Origin: Maea johnstoni
Lineage: Eukaryota > Annelida > Polychaeta > Spionida > Magelonidae
Direction: 5' to 3'
Assembly: GCA_963942565.1 (NCBI GenBank)
Contig: OZ012693.1
Coordinates: 789,820 to 853,819, forward strand
DNA length: 64,000 bases
The number at the start of each line of letters is the position of its first letter. The first letter of the stretch is position 1. The notes below the pieces were generated by a model, which made no database searches, had not been told where the DNA came from, and worked only from the letters and a program-made list of their open reading frames with translations. The position numbers and the translations under genes are program-made. Positions 45,343 through 57,565 of the stretch are shown here, piece after piece.

Positions 45343-45654
45343 AACGTTGAGTTTGCTGAAGACCATTTTCTCAAACCGGAGCCATACCAATATTATGATG
45401 TTGAAAGTTACACCGATGATGGTTCCGTGGCAACGATGTCATGGAGTGATGAGGAGATAATCAAAGAAATTTAAGTTGGAGGAGTTGGAGATTGTCGAGG
45501 CACTAGGAAATACACTTGCAATTTATGTGAGCCTGGTGCTCACGACATTATCTGCAAGAATGCCAGTGATCCTGTCTCTTTTGTGGAGGATATTCTGTGT
45601 CGTCAGAAAGGATATGACGTTAATGCTGTGCCACCATACTGGAAGATGAACTGA
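45343..45654 (+). pseudogene. possible coding exon remnant, unrecognised, Cys-rich second half
   Basis: Directly behind the transposon end one frame is open for 43 codons (includes KPEPYQYYDVESYTDDGS and SWSDEEIIKEI), meets one TAA at 45472, then continues in the same frame for 59 codons to TGA at 45652. The second part is Cys-rich (C-R-G-T-R, YTCNLCEPGAHDIICK, ILCRQKGYDV) and ends PPYWKMN. Composition is protein-like and unlike the flanks. I do not recognise the family; five cysteines and one histidine could bind metal. No splice sites were assigned. Confidence 0.35.
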
Positions 45655-46977
45655 TACATATTCACAATATTCTGCCACTGGTGGAAGTAATATATGTCTC
45701 TTCTGATGCTGAGTTTTGGCGTAATCAGTTTGTTGTGTTAGGATGCTTAGTTGACAGGACGGCACACCAGTGAGATTGACGTGGTTATCTCATTTTCGCT
45801 TTTGACGTACGTGAAGGACTCTGTGTGGGTGGTTGGTATGATTTTGTTGTTGACTTGAGCTTGTACATTAACACATGAGTAAATCCCCAGGAGATTGTTG
45901 TAAAACAAGAGCGATAGAGTTGGGATCATTATGATTCTGTTAAACTTTCAACTCTAACTTTTGGAATTCATCAAGGTATATGTTTTCTGTAGCCTTTGAA
46001 ATCGTATAATTATCAGTATGAATATGATAATCATATTGTTATTGTTACACACTGTATGAACCGTAATATTCCACTATGCCTTATTATTTTGCTGTCTGTA
46101 CCGTGATAGGATCAAGCAGATAGCATCAAGGGTAGGGTTTCAATTGACAATTGGCTTATTTCTTTATGCTTACATCCACCATTACTTTAGTTGTAGCATC
46201 ATAACTAAACGTAATGGTTTTATGTCATATGTTCCTTATATGTTATTGTAAGATACTGTGCTGTGTAAAGAAAGAAATTAAGTCTACTTTTAAATTCTGT
46301 CTGAGATGAGGTGGCATAGTGAAATATTTAGAACGTAAAACACATCTGAAAGGTAACTGGACAAAAAATTAACAAAATATTTGGAGGTTGATTTCAGTTG
46401 GTGTTGAAATTAGCCATTGATTGTCAAAAAGATATTTCAAAATTGGTACGTCCTGTGATTTTTCAATAATACGTTTCCACTCTTTACTACGCAATTGATA
46501 AGGCTGGATATGTGAATGATCAGAAACTAATGTCTGCACCACTGCATCTTAGGGCACCTTCCTCAGTTAGTTACGAATAGAAGGTATTGACAGCTCTAAA
46601 TTCCAACATAAAAAATTTCAAGTGAGTATCTTGCTGACAATTCAGCACTATAACTGCTTTGTATAGTTGAAACTAAGGTGATTGTGGTACTAAGTGAATT
46701 GTCGTGATTATCATTATTTCCACTAATGCTGACACTATTGCTGCAGGTAAATGTAAATAGTACCAGTTTAATTGTTTTGTATTGGAATATCTATGTTGAA
46801 GTTCCAAATTCTGTGGCGATTTCCTGTGAAAAACCAAACGTATATTCCTAAGAAAGTCAGCCATCTTAGCTTTTAGCAATTCATCTTATAATAAACAGTT
46901 CCTGTCAATTAAAATGCCTTTTCAGTTATCATTTTCATTTTCTAGTTGCCATGTGACCACCCTCTGGCTGTTACATG
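45655..46977. other. no gene seen
   Basis: AT-rich sequence without recognisable coding, RNA or repeat features. Minus-strand open stretches at 45523-45765 and 46673-46879 are unsupported. Confidence 0.5.
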
Positions 46978-47000
46978 CCCCCCCCCCCCCCCCCCCCCCT
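46978..47000. repeat. poly(C) run of 23
   Basis: Uninterrupted C from 46978 to 47000, likely length-variable. Confidence 0.98.
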
Positions 47001-47014
47001 TCTGATGTCATATA

Positions 47015-47235
47015 TTGGAACAAGACTGTGCTGCTATCTATTGGAAAAAGACTGTACTGCCATCTATTTAATTAAGACTGTGCTGTCCTCTATTGGTACA
47101 TAATGGTACTGCCATATTTTCTTAAGAACAAGACTATACTGTCATCTAATGGAACAGAACGGTGCTGCTATTTATTGGTACAAAACGGTGCTGCCATCTT
47201 TTGGATCAAATCTATACTGCCATAAATTGGTACAA
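47015..47235. repeat. short minisatellite, unit about 30 bp, about 7-8 copies
   Basis: Variants of CTGCCATCTATTGGTACAA repeat about every 27-32 bases. Unit order is irregular and divergence about 20 percent. Confidence 0.8.
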
Positions 47236-47265
47236 GGACTTAAAATATCGCACCTTAGTGAAGTG

Positions 47266-47527
47266 TTAAGGCTGTGATGATGGTGACACACTCAAAATAA
47301 GAAAACTCCTAGTTTAGCACTCCTGTCCGCTTTCTAACAATAGTTATCTAATCCCTGAGGTCTTTCGGTTTCAAATATGAGTTTTCTTCAACTTACCTGC
47401 TTGAGCTGACATCAATATAAACACAGTTTCTACCTCATGGATTAGTTAACTATTGTGAGAAAGGGGACACGAGTGCTAAACTAGGAGTTGTCTTATTCTG
47501 AGTGTGTCACCAGCATCAAAGCCTTAA
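47266..47527. mobile_element. fold-back MITE with TTAA ends, 262 bp
   Basis: TTAAGGCTGTGATGATGGTG at the left is matched by CACCAGCATCAAAGCCTTAA at the right; the inverted arms extend about 90 bp (to AATCCCTGAG and CTCATGGATT). TTAA at 47266-47269 and 47524-47527 may be the target duplication. Confidence 0.85.
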
Positions 47528-47820
47528 GAGAACGTCCCGGCGAAGCAACTTGACGAGTTCCAACGATTTCATCCATCCGTCATCTACAGTAGCTGCACAG
47601 TGAGAGTTTTGCCGCCTGTTTTAACCTGTAACTTGGCAATATAATGGTACAATACACCGTTTTGATGGTTATACTTTGAGAAGTTTTCATTTTGCAATAA
47701 ATCCCCGTTGTTCGTTTGTCTATTAATTTGGATTGGACATCATGTTGACGAAATTTTGCGATGACGCAATGAAGTGCCTAGCTGGATGACAAACTCTAAT
47801 AAAGACTTGTTTACAACTGA
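47528..47820. other. no gene seen
   Basis: Spacer between the MITE and the 809-bp satellite, nothing recognised. Confidence 0.5.
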
Positions 47821-50521
47821 TAGCTCGCGTAGTGAGTCGGCCGTCAGGCCGGCTCAGCGTAGCGAGCATTTACGGTATATATATAGTGTAATGCCTAATG
47901 GCAGGATACACACTATGGCAGGATTTTTGGTGTTGACGTCTGTCTGTTCGTCTCTCGTCGGGCTCGCTCGCTCGACCCTGCTCGGTCGATTACCTCGGAA
48001 AAATGAGCATAACTTTTTGCTTTAAGAGCACATTTTGCCGCCAGATCGTTTCATGTTTTAAATATTTCTTAATCAAATAATAAATTTGGGTTGTTTCCTT
48101 TAAATTGTGTCAAAATAGCGTTTTGGTCGTGCAACACACGCCGAACTATGCAACAACTGAAACATACATGCTCACGTGCGACAAATGCTGACGTATTGAA
48201 ATGACGTCATGTTACGATGGAATTCCGCGTATTCCAAAGTCGTAACTTCGATGTTCACGGTAAAAATGACTTTACTCATCATTCCGTGAATATATTTCCA
48301 TGCAGTTTAAATCGCTACAACCGCCACAAATAATTCTACAGGTCTCTTAATTCTAGTTGAAATCCGTCGTGAAATGACGATTTTGCAACAGGTTGAAGTC
48401 GCAGTAATTGTTATGCCATATTTTCGGTCAATCGCTACGCATACTGTGTGTGGTTATTGCACAAATATGAAGCTCATATAAAGGGGCTTCCAATATGTTT
48501 TAGCGAAGTTCAAGTAAAGAATGACGTCACGGATAACAATAACAAACACTTTGTGACTGCATTTGAAGGAAGCTGCAGAAATATCATCGAGCTGCGCGAG
48601 CATTTAAAGCTTTGCTTTCTCATCATATTAGCTCGCGTAGTGAGTCGGCCGAAGGCCGGCTCAGCGTAGCGAGCATTTACGGTATATATATAGTGTAATG
48701 GCAGGATACACACTGAGGCAGATTTTTTGGTGTTGACGTCTGTCTGTTCGTCTCTTGTCGGGCTCGCTCGCTCGACCCTGCTCGCTCGATTACCTCGGAA
48801 AAATGAGCATAACTTTTTGCTTTAAGAGCACATTTTGCCGCCAGATCGTTTCATGTTTTAAATATTTCTTAATCAAATAATAAATTTGGATTGTTTCCTT
48901 TAAATTGTGTAAAAATAGCGTCTTGGTCGCCGACTATCGTGCAACACACGCCGAACTATGCAACAACTGAAACATACATGCTCACGTGCGACAAATGCTG
49001 ACGTATTGAAATGACGTCATGTTACGATGGAATTCCGCGTATTCCAAAGTCGTAACTTCGATGTTCACGGTAAAAATGACTTTACTCATCTTTCCGGGAA
49101 TCGATTTCAATGCAGTTTAAATTGCTACAACCGCCACAAATAATTCTACATGTCTCTTAATTCTAGATGAAATCTGTCGTGAAATGACGATTTTGCAACA
49201 GGTTGTAGTCGTAGTAATTTTTATGCCATATTTTCGGTCAATCGCTACGCATACTGTGTGTGGTTATTGCACAAATATGAAGCTCATATGAAGGGGCTTC
49301 CAATATGTTTCAGCGAAGTTTAAGTAAGGAATGACGTCACGGATAACAATAACAAACACTTTGTGACTGCATTTGAAGGGGAATGCAGACATATCATCGA
49401 GCTGCGCGAGCATTTAAAGCTTTGCTTTCTCATCATATTAGCTTGCGTAGCAAGCCGGCGTAGCGTAGCGGCATTTACAGCATATATAGTCAAAACCTCA
49501 AAACATACATACTGAGGCAGGATATTTGGTGTTGACGTCTGTCTGTTCGTCTCTCGTCGGGCTCGCTCGGTCGATTACCTCGCGAAAAATGAGCATAACT
49601 TTTTGCTTTAAGAGCACATTTTGCCGCCAGATCGTTTCATGTTTTAAATATTTCTTAATCAAATAATGAATTTGGATTGTTTCCTTTAAATTGTATTGAA
49701 ATAACGTTTTGGTCGCCGACTATCGTGCAACACGCGCGGAACTATGCAACAACTGAAACATACATGCTCACGTGCGACAAAAGCTGACGTCATGAAATGA
49801 CATCAAGTTACGACGGAATTCCGCGGATTCCAAAGTCGTAACTTCGATGTTAACGGTAAAAATGACTTTACTCATCTTTCCATGAATTTCAATGCAATTT
49901 AGATCGCTACAACCGCCACAAATAATTTTACGTCTCTTAATTCTAGTTGAAATCTGTCGTGAAATGACGATTTTGCAACAGGTTGAAGTCGTACTAATTT
50001 TTATGCCATATTTTCGGTCAATCGATCGCTACGCATACTGTGTGTGTTTATTGCACAAATATGAAGCTCATATTATCTTAGAAGACCAACACATGGAATG
50101 GAAACCAGCCGGTCAACCTGAACATGCTAGCCTCAAACAGTGTCAATTAATAGTCGCTAATAGGTGCTCTGGGCACCCCCAGCAGGTGGTGGATATAAGG
50201 TTTCTCTGTAATGTAATCGATGCGGGAGCCCTGATTGGTCCTTGTTCCCACGTGACCTCATGCTGCTGCCTTATCTGCTAGTCCTGGCATGGGGCTAGCA
50301 TGTAACTATAGGGCATATAGTAATTGGTCTCTCGTTACATATCCATTCTTTTCTTAATCCAAGATATTATAGAGGGGCTTCCAATATGTTTCAGCGAAGT
50401 TCAAGTAAAGAATGACGTCACGGATAACAATAACAAACACTTTGTGACTGCATTTGAAGGGGAATGCAGAAATATCATCGAGCTGCGCGAGCATTTAAAG
50501 CTTTTCTTTCTCGTCATATTA
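47821..50521. repeat. three tandem copies of an 809-bp satellite with paired CRE sites
   Basis: Units begin with TAGCTCGCGTAG or TAGCTTGCGTAG at 47821, 48629 and 49439 (spacing 808 and 810); the third is longer because of a 0.29-kb insert. The unit head is palindromic (GCTCGCGTAGTGAGTCGGCC against GGCCGGCTCAGCGTAGCGAG) and is followed by GGTATATATATAG in units 1 and 2. Every unit has two perfect CRE palindromes TGACGTCA (48202 and 48522; 49012 and 49332; 49785 and 50413) and a CACGTG box. Copies 1 and 2 are more than 95 percent alike by eye. No protein is encoded. Confidence 0.92.
50079..50372. mobile_element. insertion of about 0.29 kb in satellite copy 3 with a 7-bp duplication
   Basis: Satellite copy 3 is interrupted relative to copies 1 and 2 between GCTCATAT and AGGGGCTTCC. 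ATATTAT flanks the insert on both sides (about 50071 and 50366), a likely 7-8 bp target duplication. The ends CTTAGAAGACC and GGATTAAG-type complement are only weakly inverted, so a hAT-like MITE is possible but not shown. Confidence 0.55.
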
Positions 50522-50576
50522 TATGTTAGTTGAACCTTTTTTCAGAAATATGATTGGGGGTCTAAAAGTTGATTAG

Positions 50577-51062
50577 TTAAAGGGCAAATGCACCATCATG
50601 ATGATTTAGGTTCAAAATGTGCCTATATGTGTCACCTTTCAAATGAGACCACCCGCAAGTCTGTCCTCCTCAGCACTCCTCAGATATGGCTTATGAAAGT
50701 TAGTAAAAAACTAGCCTGAGTCTGGGTATAGAGGCTGCCATTATCAGAAGTGGTGCTTATGAAGTGACTGCCAGCCCTGCTTCTGATTGGTTGAGAGATA
50801 TCAGTGGCAGTCACTGATATCTCTCAACCAATCAGAAGCAGCACTGGCAGTCACTTCATACCACTGATTGTGCTTAATTGGGCTTAATTGGCCTGCAATG
50901 TCAGCCTCCATGCCCAGACTCAGGCTAGTTTTTTTACTAACTTCATAAGCCATATCTGAGGAGTGCTGAGGAGGACAGACTTGCGGGTGGTCTTATTAGA
51001 AAGGTGACACGTATAGGCACATTTTGAACCTAAATCATTATGATGGTGCATTTGCCCTTTAA
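50577..51062. mobile_element. TTAA-ended palindromic MITE, 486 bp
   Basis: TTAAAGGGCAAATGCACCAT at the left pairs with ATGGTGCATTTGCCCTTTAA at the right. Inversion continues to the centre, where 28-bp perfect arms (GCTTCTGATTGGTTGAGAGA...) flank a 5-base loop near 50809. TTAA is present at both borders. No coding content. Confidence 0.92.
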
Positions 51063-51740
51063 GAATAATTTGTTGGGTCTTCTTGATATAAAAACTCATC
51101 GGTGGGGGTGTACATGAAATGAAAAAAAATGCCTTGAAGGGGATCTCAAATTAGTTGCGTGCCACTACTGAATCTTCATTTGCTGTTACCATATATCATT
51201 TTCTAAAGTCTAATCCAAATGCTATCAGGCATGGTACATCTATATAAACGAGATGTCATTCATTAAGCAGCAAAAGGTTAGATTAAAGAGTGCAAAACAA
51301 AAGCGTTTTGACTGTGTGACTTCCGAGGCTTTAATGTGTAATTAACAAGACCTTATACACCCTTTTACTAGAAAAAGACCGGTTTACCTTTTTTTCTTTA
51401 TTTGAACGCCACTTCTTGAAATGCATAAGCCTGGCCACTGTTGGTTAACGCCCATCTGAGACAAGGTTAAATTGGTCCTTTTTGCCTCTTTCAAAATGTC
51501 ATTTTCATAGCGTTATCTGTGATGCTCTGCTGTACAATAACGTCCATTGACGAGTAAGGGAGTCTCAGTGTGTTGATGCCACCGTCTACGCGGCCCTCTG
51601 CCGGCAAAATGTAGCATTAATTTCTATCGCGCCTATTTGTAGTAAATGAGTACAGCAAGCCTATGCAATCTTGATTCCATGAATGAATAATCAACAACTC
51701 ACCAATCAAGATACATTTAAGAAAATATATATATATACAT
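51063..51740. other. no gene seen
   Basis: Spacer without recognisable features. Confidence 0.5.
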
Positions 51741-51742
51741 TC

Positions 51743-52348
51743 ATACATACATACATACATACATACATACGGTTCTAGGACAATATCCCCCCGGAAAATA
51801 TCCCCCAGGACAATATCCCCCAGACAATATACCCCAGGACAATATCCCCCCAGGACAAAACCCCCCCCGGACAAAATTTTTTAAATATATTTTACTAACA
51901 AATGCCTTAGGATGATTTAAAACACTGGATTTTTTTAATTATTCATTTTTTTTACTAACACATGTTTTAGAATAATTTAAAACACTGGATTTTTTTTTGA
52001 TTTTTTTATTTTGTTTACTATCACATGTTTTAGGATACTTTAAAACACTGGAATTTTTTTGAATTTAAAAAAATAAAATTTCGAACACATGTTTTAGGAC
52101 AATTCAAAACACTGGAATTAAAAGAAAATCTTTTTACTAACACTCATGTTTTACTAGAGATATCATACGGGGGGATATTGTCCAGGGGATATTGGAACGG
52201 GGGGATTTTGTCCAGGGGGCTTTTGTCCTGGGGGATATTGTACGGGTGGATATTGTCTGGGGGATGTTGTCCGGGGGGATATTGTCCTGATATCCACCCA
52301 TACATACATACATGAATACATACGTACATACATACATACATACATACA

Positions 52349-52404
<56 letters not shown>

Positions 52405-52457
52405 TACATACATACATACATACATACATACATACATACATACATACATACATACAT

Positions 52458-52497
<40 letters not shown>

Positions 52498-52540
52498 ACA
52501 TACATACATACATACATACATACATACATACATACATACA

Positions 52541-52572
<32 letters not shown>
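51743..52572. repeat. (CATA)n and (CA)n microsatellite interrupted by an iteron element
   Basis: CATA tetranucleotides at 51743-51770 and 52300-52572, the latter with (CA)n blocks near 52380 and 52474. Tyr-Val-Cys-Met reading frames across it are artefacts. Confidence 0.97.
51779..52288. mobile_element. inverted blocks of C-rich iterons around a tandem-repeat core
   Basis: The left block (51779-51877) is five or six copies of GGACAATATCCCCC-type units of 16-20 bp; the right block (52167-52288) is seven or eight copies in reverse orientation, with the outer ends matching best (GGACAATATCCCCCCGG). The core (about 51890-52150) has four units of 60-70 bp sharing ACATGTTTTAGGA and AAAACACTGGA. 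The whole lies inside a CATA microsatellite. It is organised like a small mobile element or replication-type iteron array; no family is known to me. Confidence 0.55.
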
Positions 52573-52575
<3 letters not shown>

Positions 52576-53114
52576 GCAATTACTAGTACATGTATTGATG
52601 ATTTATTGTTATTTGTTTTATCACTGTAATTTCCAACATTGTCCTCATTCAAATTGACACATCAAACGTGTATGCATGGATGGGGTTAATACCTAGCAGT
52701 GCACTCATACTGCCATATGCTCAGCTCATCTCTACAGTCACAAGGGACATCTTCGGAATGTGGGTTATAAATAAATTACGATTGCACAGATATGCACAGG
52801 TGGGAATACAATGGCTGCAGGATATATATTGCAATGAATTACTTGTTTCTCCTGTACTCACTGAACCTAGTTATACCTAGAGCTCCCTTTCTTTCTTTCT
52901 AAAATAGGATTTCTTTTTATCAGTAACATTTATCAACTTTTATTCAGAAATAAATGAAGTCGCTAGTTATGGTTTGAAATGCTCTGCCAAAGTGGGCACC
53001 TGGTTTTAGCTGCCAGCCACCAAACTGTTCGAATTTTTAAATAGCATTTAGCCAATTTACAACTGCCATAGTAGCAATTGGTGAGGAAGTCTGGTTGCCC
53101 GATGACAGGTAAGA
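52573..53114. other. no gene seen
   Basis: Nothing recognised up to the assembly gap. Confidence 0.5.
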
Positions 53115-53314
53115 NNNNNNNNNNNNNNNNNNNNNNNNNNNNNNNNNNNNNNNNNNNNNNNNNNNNNNNNNNNNNNNNNNNNNNNNNNNNNNNNNNNNNN
53201 NNNNNNNNNNNNNNNNNNNNNNNNNNNNNNNNNNNNNNNNNNNNNNNNNNNNNNNNNNNNNNNNNNNNNNNNNNNNNNNNNNNNNNNNNNNNNNNNNNNN
53301 NNNNNNNNNNNNNN
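53115..53314. other. assembly gap, 200 N
   Basis: Exactly 200 unknown bases, probably a placeholder of arbitrary length. Frames reading through it are meaningless. Confidence 1.
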
Positions 53315-54031
53315 GAATACACATATACGTTCTTATATATGTTCTTTTCCAATCCATAAAAGGTTTTGCTGCGTTTTGCTGCACCCTGATATCCGGCCTC
53401 TGAGATATGCGTACTGTATATAACCAAATGCTGAGTACGAGGCTTGTCAATGTGCCATATCTCATTAACAATAACTGTCACTTCCCTTCCCTCGGTATCT
53501 ATGTGTGTATGTGTGCATATTGGTTCTCTTAGTTGCACGACAATCCTTTATAATCATTTTGAGAAATATGATACATTTCTTGATTAGCATTGGTATTACA
53601 CTAGCAGGACATGTATCTGTCTCATCAGTGGGTGGCAGGGAAATGAATATAACCATGAAAAAGTATTTACTAACGAAGCCGTAGTCCATTGAGAATTTTG
53701 CATAACTTGTCTGAGTTCGATATCTATATTTATTTGAATTCATCGAAATGTTGGTCTATGATCATCGTACAACTTATCATTCCAACGAACCGCTGTGTAG
53801 GTAATAGGTGAGGTAAATACAATCACACAATCAAAAAAATCAATACAACAATAAATTAAAATGCGTGTATGCAAATTTCCATATAGCATAGTTTCAAAGC
53901 TGCCTACAGTACAAGCACAGATTCTTTTCCTTCGAGCATATTTGGCAACTGTGCTACCTTATTGATATCAATTTACCAGCATAGTGCTTGGATGCGATAA
54001 TAGATGACGTTTTCAAGTATATCATTTACTT

Positions 54032-54033
<2 letters not shown>
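53315..54033. other. no gene seen
   Basis: No recognisable feature between the gap and the trinucleotide repeat. Confidence 0.5.
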
Positions 54034-54063
<30 letters not shown>

Positions 54064-54082
54064 GCTGCTGCTGCTACAACTG

Positions 54083-54124
<42 letters not shown>

Positions 54125-54161
54125 GTACTACTACTACTACTAGTACTACTACTACTACTAC
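54034..54161. repeat. (TAC)n trinucleotide repeat with a (TGC) core
   Basis: TAC/CTA units with four GCT units near 54063. It gives a Thr/Ser-rich open frame in one reading, not considered a gene. Confidence 0.95.
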
Positions 54162-54204
54162 ATCTGCAGCAAAAAAGACCCTTTTGAACTCTTCGTACAG
54201 TAAA

Positions 54205-54290
54205 CGTAATTTTTCCCGGTCCCGGTTTTCTATCTCGTCGTGATGGTATCCACGCTTTTCAAAGCGACGTTACCCATTCCTTCCATCCTT
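54205..54290. mobile_element. SINE 3' fragment
   Basis: TTCCCGGTCCCGGTTTTCT, TCGTCGTGAT and AAAGCGACGTTA occur in the order seen in the tail of the SINE at 62195-62445 (TTCCCGGTTCCGGTTCTCGC, CGCGATATGA, AAAGTAACGTGAAA). Only the 3' part is present. Confidence 0.5.
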
Positions 54291-55589
54291 CCTTCCTTTT
54301 ACGACTACTACAATTTGTCCTACTACATCGTTACCGCCAGAAGGTTTGTTGGCAGTGGCAGGTTCCTACATGATCCCGTTAGTTCCGAGCAATGAACTCA
54401 ACGTTCCAAAAAGCTTTTTATCTTTTGTTAATAAACAATGATTTTGGGTAAATGTTGACAGGAACACCACTTGTAGCTTAAGCCCTAGTAGACAGCAGTT
54501 GATCACACTCGGTATCGCTATAAAGGATATTGACACGATGACCTTATATGCCTGATAGCCATTGTAGCAGATTGCAAAGTGTTGTGATACTCCCCCTCAG
54601 GACCAGAGGAGACTCTATAAAGCATGTGAATCAGTTACCCTCATGGCAAATAGCTGACACCTAGAAATGGCACTCTCATCATGACTGGATTACAGGCAGA
54701 GAGGATGGTCTTTGTATGGGTTGTACATTGGTGTGAGGTCCAGGTTACATAAAGGAGGGCAGTCACACACTCTCCCTTCTATCATGGGAGGTATATAATC
54801 TAGATAGATTGGATACTTTCAATAGACTTGGGAGTTTATCTGTAAGATGTATGAGTGCCTTATAGAAGTTAGATGAGTTGTTTTATAGCCGAATACTGAC
54901 ACTGAATACTGATTTTAATTGATCTATTTAGCATGGGGCCTGTTTTAAGATCCGGTATTCGGATGCCACTACCCAATTCCTGTTGAATATGTGTTGTGTG
55001 AAGTTCTTCCTGCACTTAAGTGCCTTATGTTTATTTGCTGATGTGCTTGACGTGTTGGCTAATTGTGATGAGTTGCTTCTGTCTGATAATGAATCCAAGA
55101 AAGACAATGCTGGCTTTTGCTTGAAGTCAGATGTTATCTGTCTTTCTTCTCAAAATGAATCTAACCTTATTTCGTTGCTTTCTCATATGATGTATTGGTA
55201 TGAAATTCATACCATTCAATACACATACAATAAAGCACAATGCACCTGAACAATAAATGCTATTGCCCTTTAAGTCCGAGAAAGGATATAAGGCAGTTAA
55301 CGGTTAGACAAAGGCTTTTACTCTTTGCTACTACAGTTTTCTCATTCTCCCCCTAACACTGATAGTTCTGTTTTATGAAATGGTATTTTTTGTTCTTTCC
55401 TTAACCTAAAATAATCTAGAATGTTATTATCCAGATGTCATTCTCATGAAAATTGATTCGAAATGGGTTGTCTGCACTGGAACATAATGGAACATATTCA
55501 CTTGCACTGAAAGAACAGGGGCTGTGAGTTCAAGTCGCGGAATTGTGATTGTTCTCAATGATACCATGCTTGATTAACCCATGAGCAAT
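54291..55589. other. no gene recognised
   Basis: An 88-codon plus-strand open stretch (54983-55249) begins with a hydrophobic, Cys-containing segment (MNMCCVKFFLHLSALCLFA) that could be read as a signal peptide, but there is no other support and the C-terminal half looks random. Confidence 0.4.
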
Positions 55590-56290
55590 ATTTATGTACA
55601 ATGTACCTGTCCTATCTCATTTGCGAGACGTAAGGAGGAACATTGAACGTACCTATAACTGCTGACACCAAAAATGGTGCAACATTGCCAAAACCATCTT
55701 GTTTGAAGTAAACGTGGGATCTCTGATGCCTGTAATTGAAATAAGCTAAACCACAATTTGTCCCATACTGCTTTCAAGCGGTCCGCCAGAGGGCTGTCCC
55801 AGTCAAGCTGATCTCAACACATTTCCTGCAGTATTATCTTCCCCTTGAGTTTTACTGGCGCCAAAAGAGCCAGTGGATCATATACGGAATTCACTGTAGA
55901 GTGAATACCACGTCTGGTACATGGTTGATCCTGAAGTGTGATGCGAAATGTGAACTTATCAATTTCAATGCACCACTGCATACCCAATGATACCCTTTCA
56001 ATGTGATTGTCCCCCTTCAAAAGGTTAAGAACATGAGTACCACTAGCTAGATCGACTGGCGCAATTGATTGCATGACTGTTTTGCTGTTTGAGACAAATT
56101 TGTGTAAACGAATAGCCCCCCACTGAGCGGATACCTTTTTCCCATAGAACTAAGTCAATGGCCTCCTCAGGACCAGCTGCTAATTTGAGACCATCATTCA
56201 CATAAGAATTGCAATGGATGAACCGGGCAGCACCATAGCCAGCAAGATAAAAGTAAAACTCCTGGAGTAAGTACAGCTCATTCATGGTCG
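55590..56290 (-). mobile_element. fossil BEL/Pao LTR-retrotransposon fragment (pol region)
   Basis: Minus-strand blocks resemble the part of BEL/Pao pol behind the reverse transcriptase, including the family's typical TRRGIHSTVNSVYDPLALLA stretch near 55870-55920. Gag, protease, integrase and both LTRs are absent. The fragment is broken in several places and old. Confidence 0.75.

Positions 56291-57560
<1,270 letters not shown>

Positions 57561-57565
<5 letters not shown>

Noticed and set aside
52137-52652. Open frames of Met-Tyr-Val-Cys repeats and Pro-rich tails
   Set aside because: Translation of CATA repeats and C-rich iterons; open in several frames on both strands.
52963-53538. Long frames through the N gap
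   Set aside because: Gap bases are unknown; flanking sequence has no motif.
54004-54243. Thr/Ser-rich protein
   Set aside because: Product of the (TAC)n repeat.
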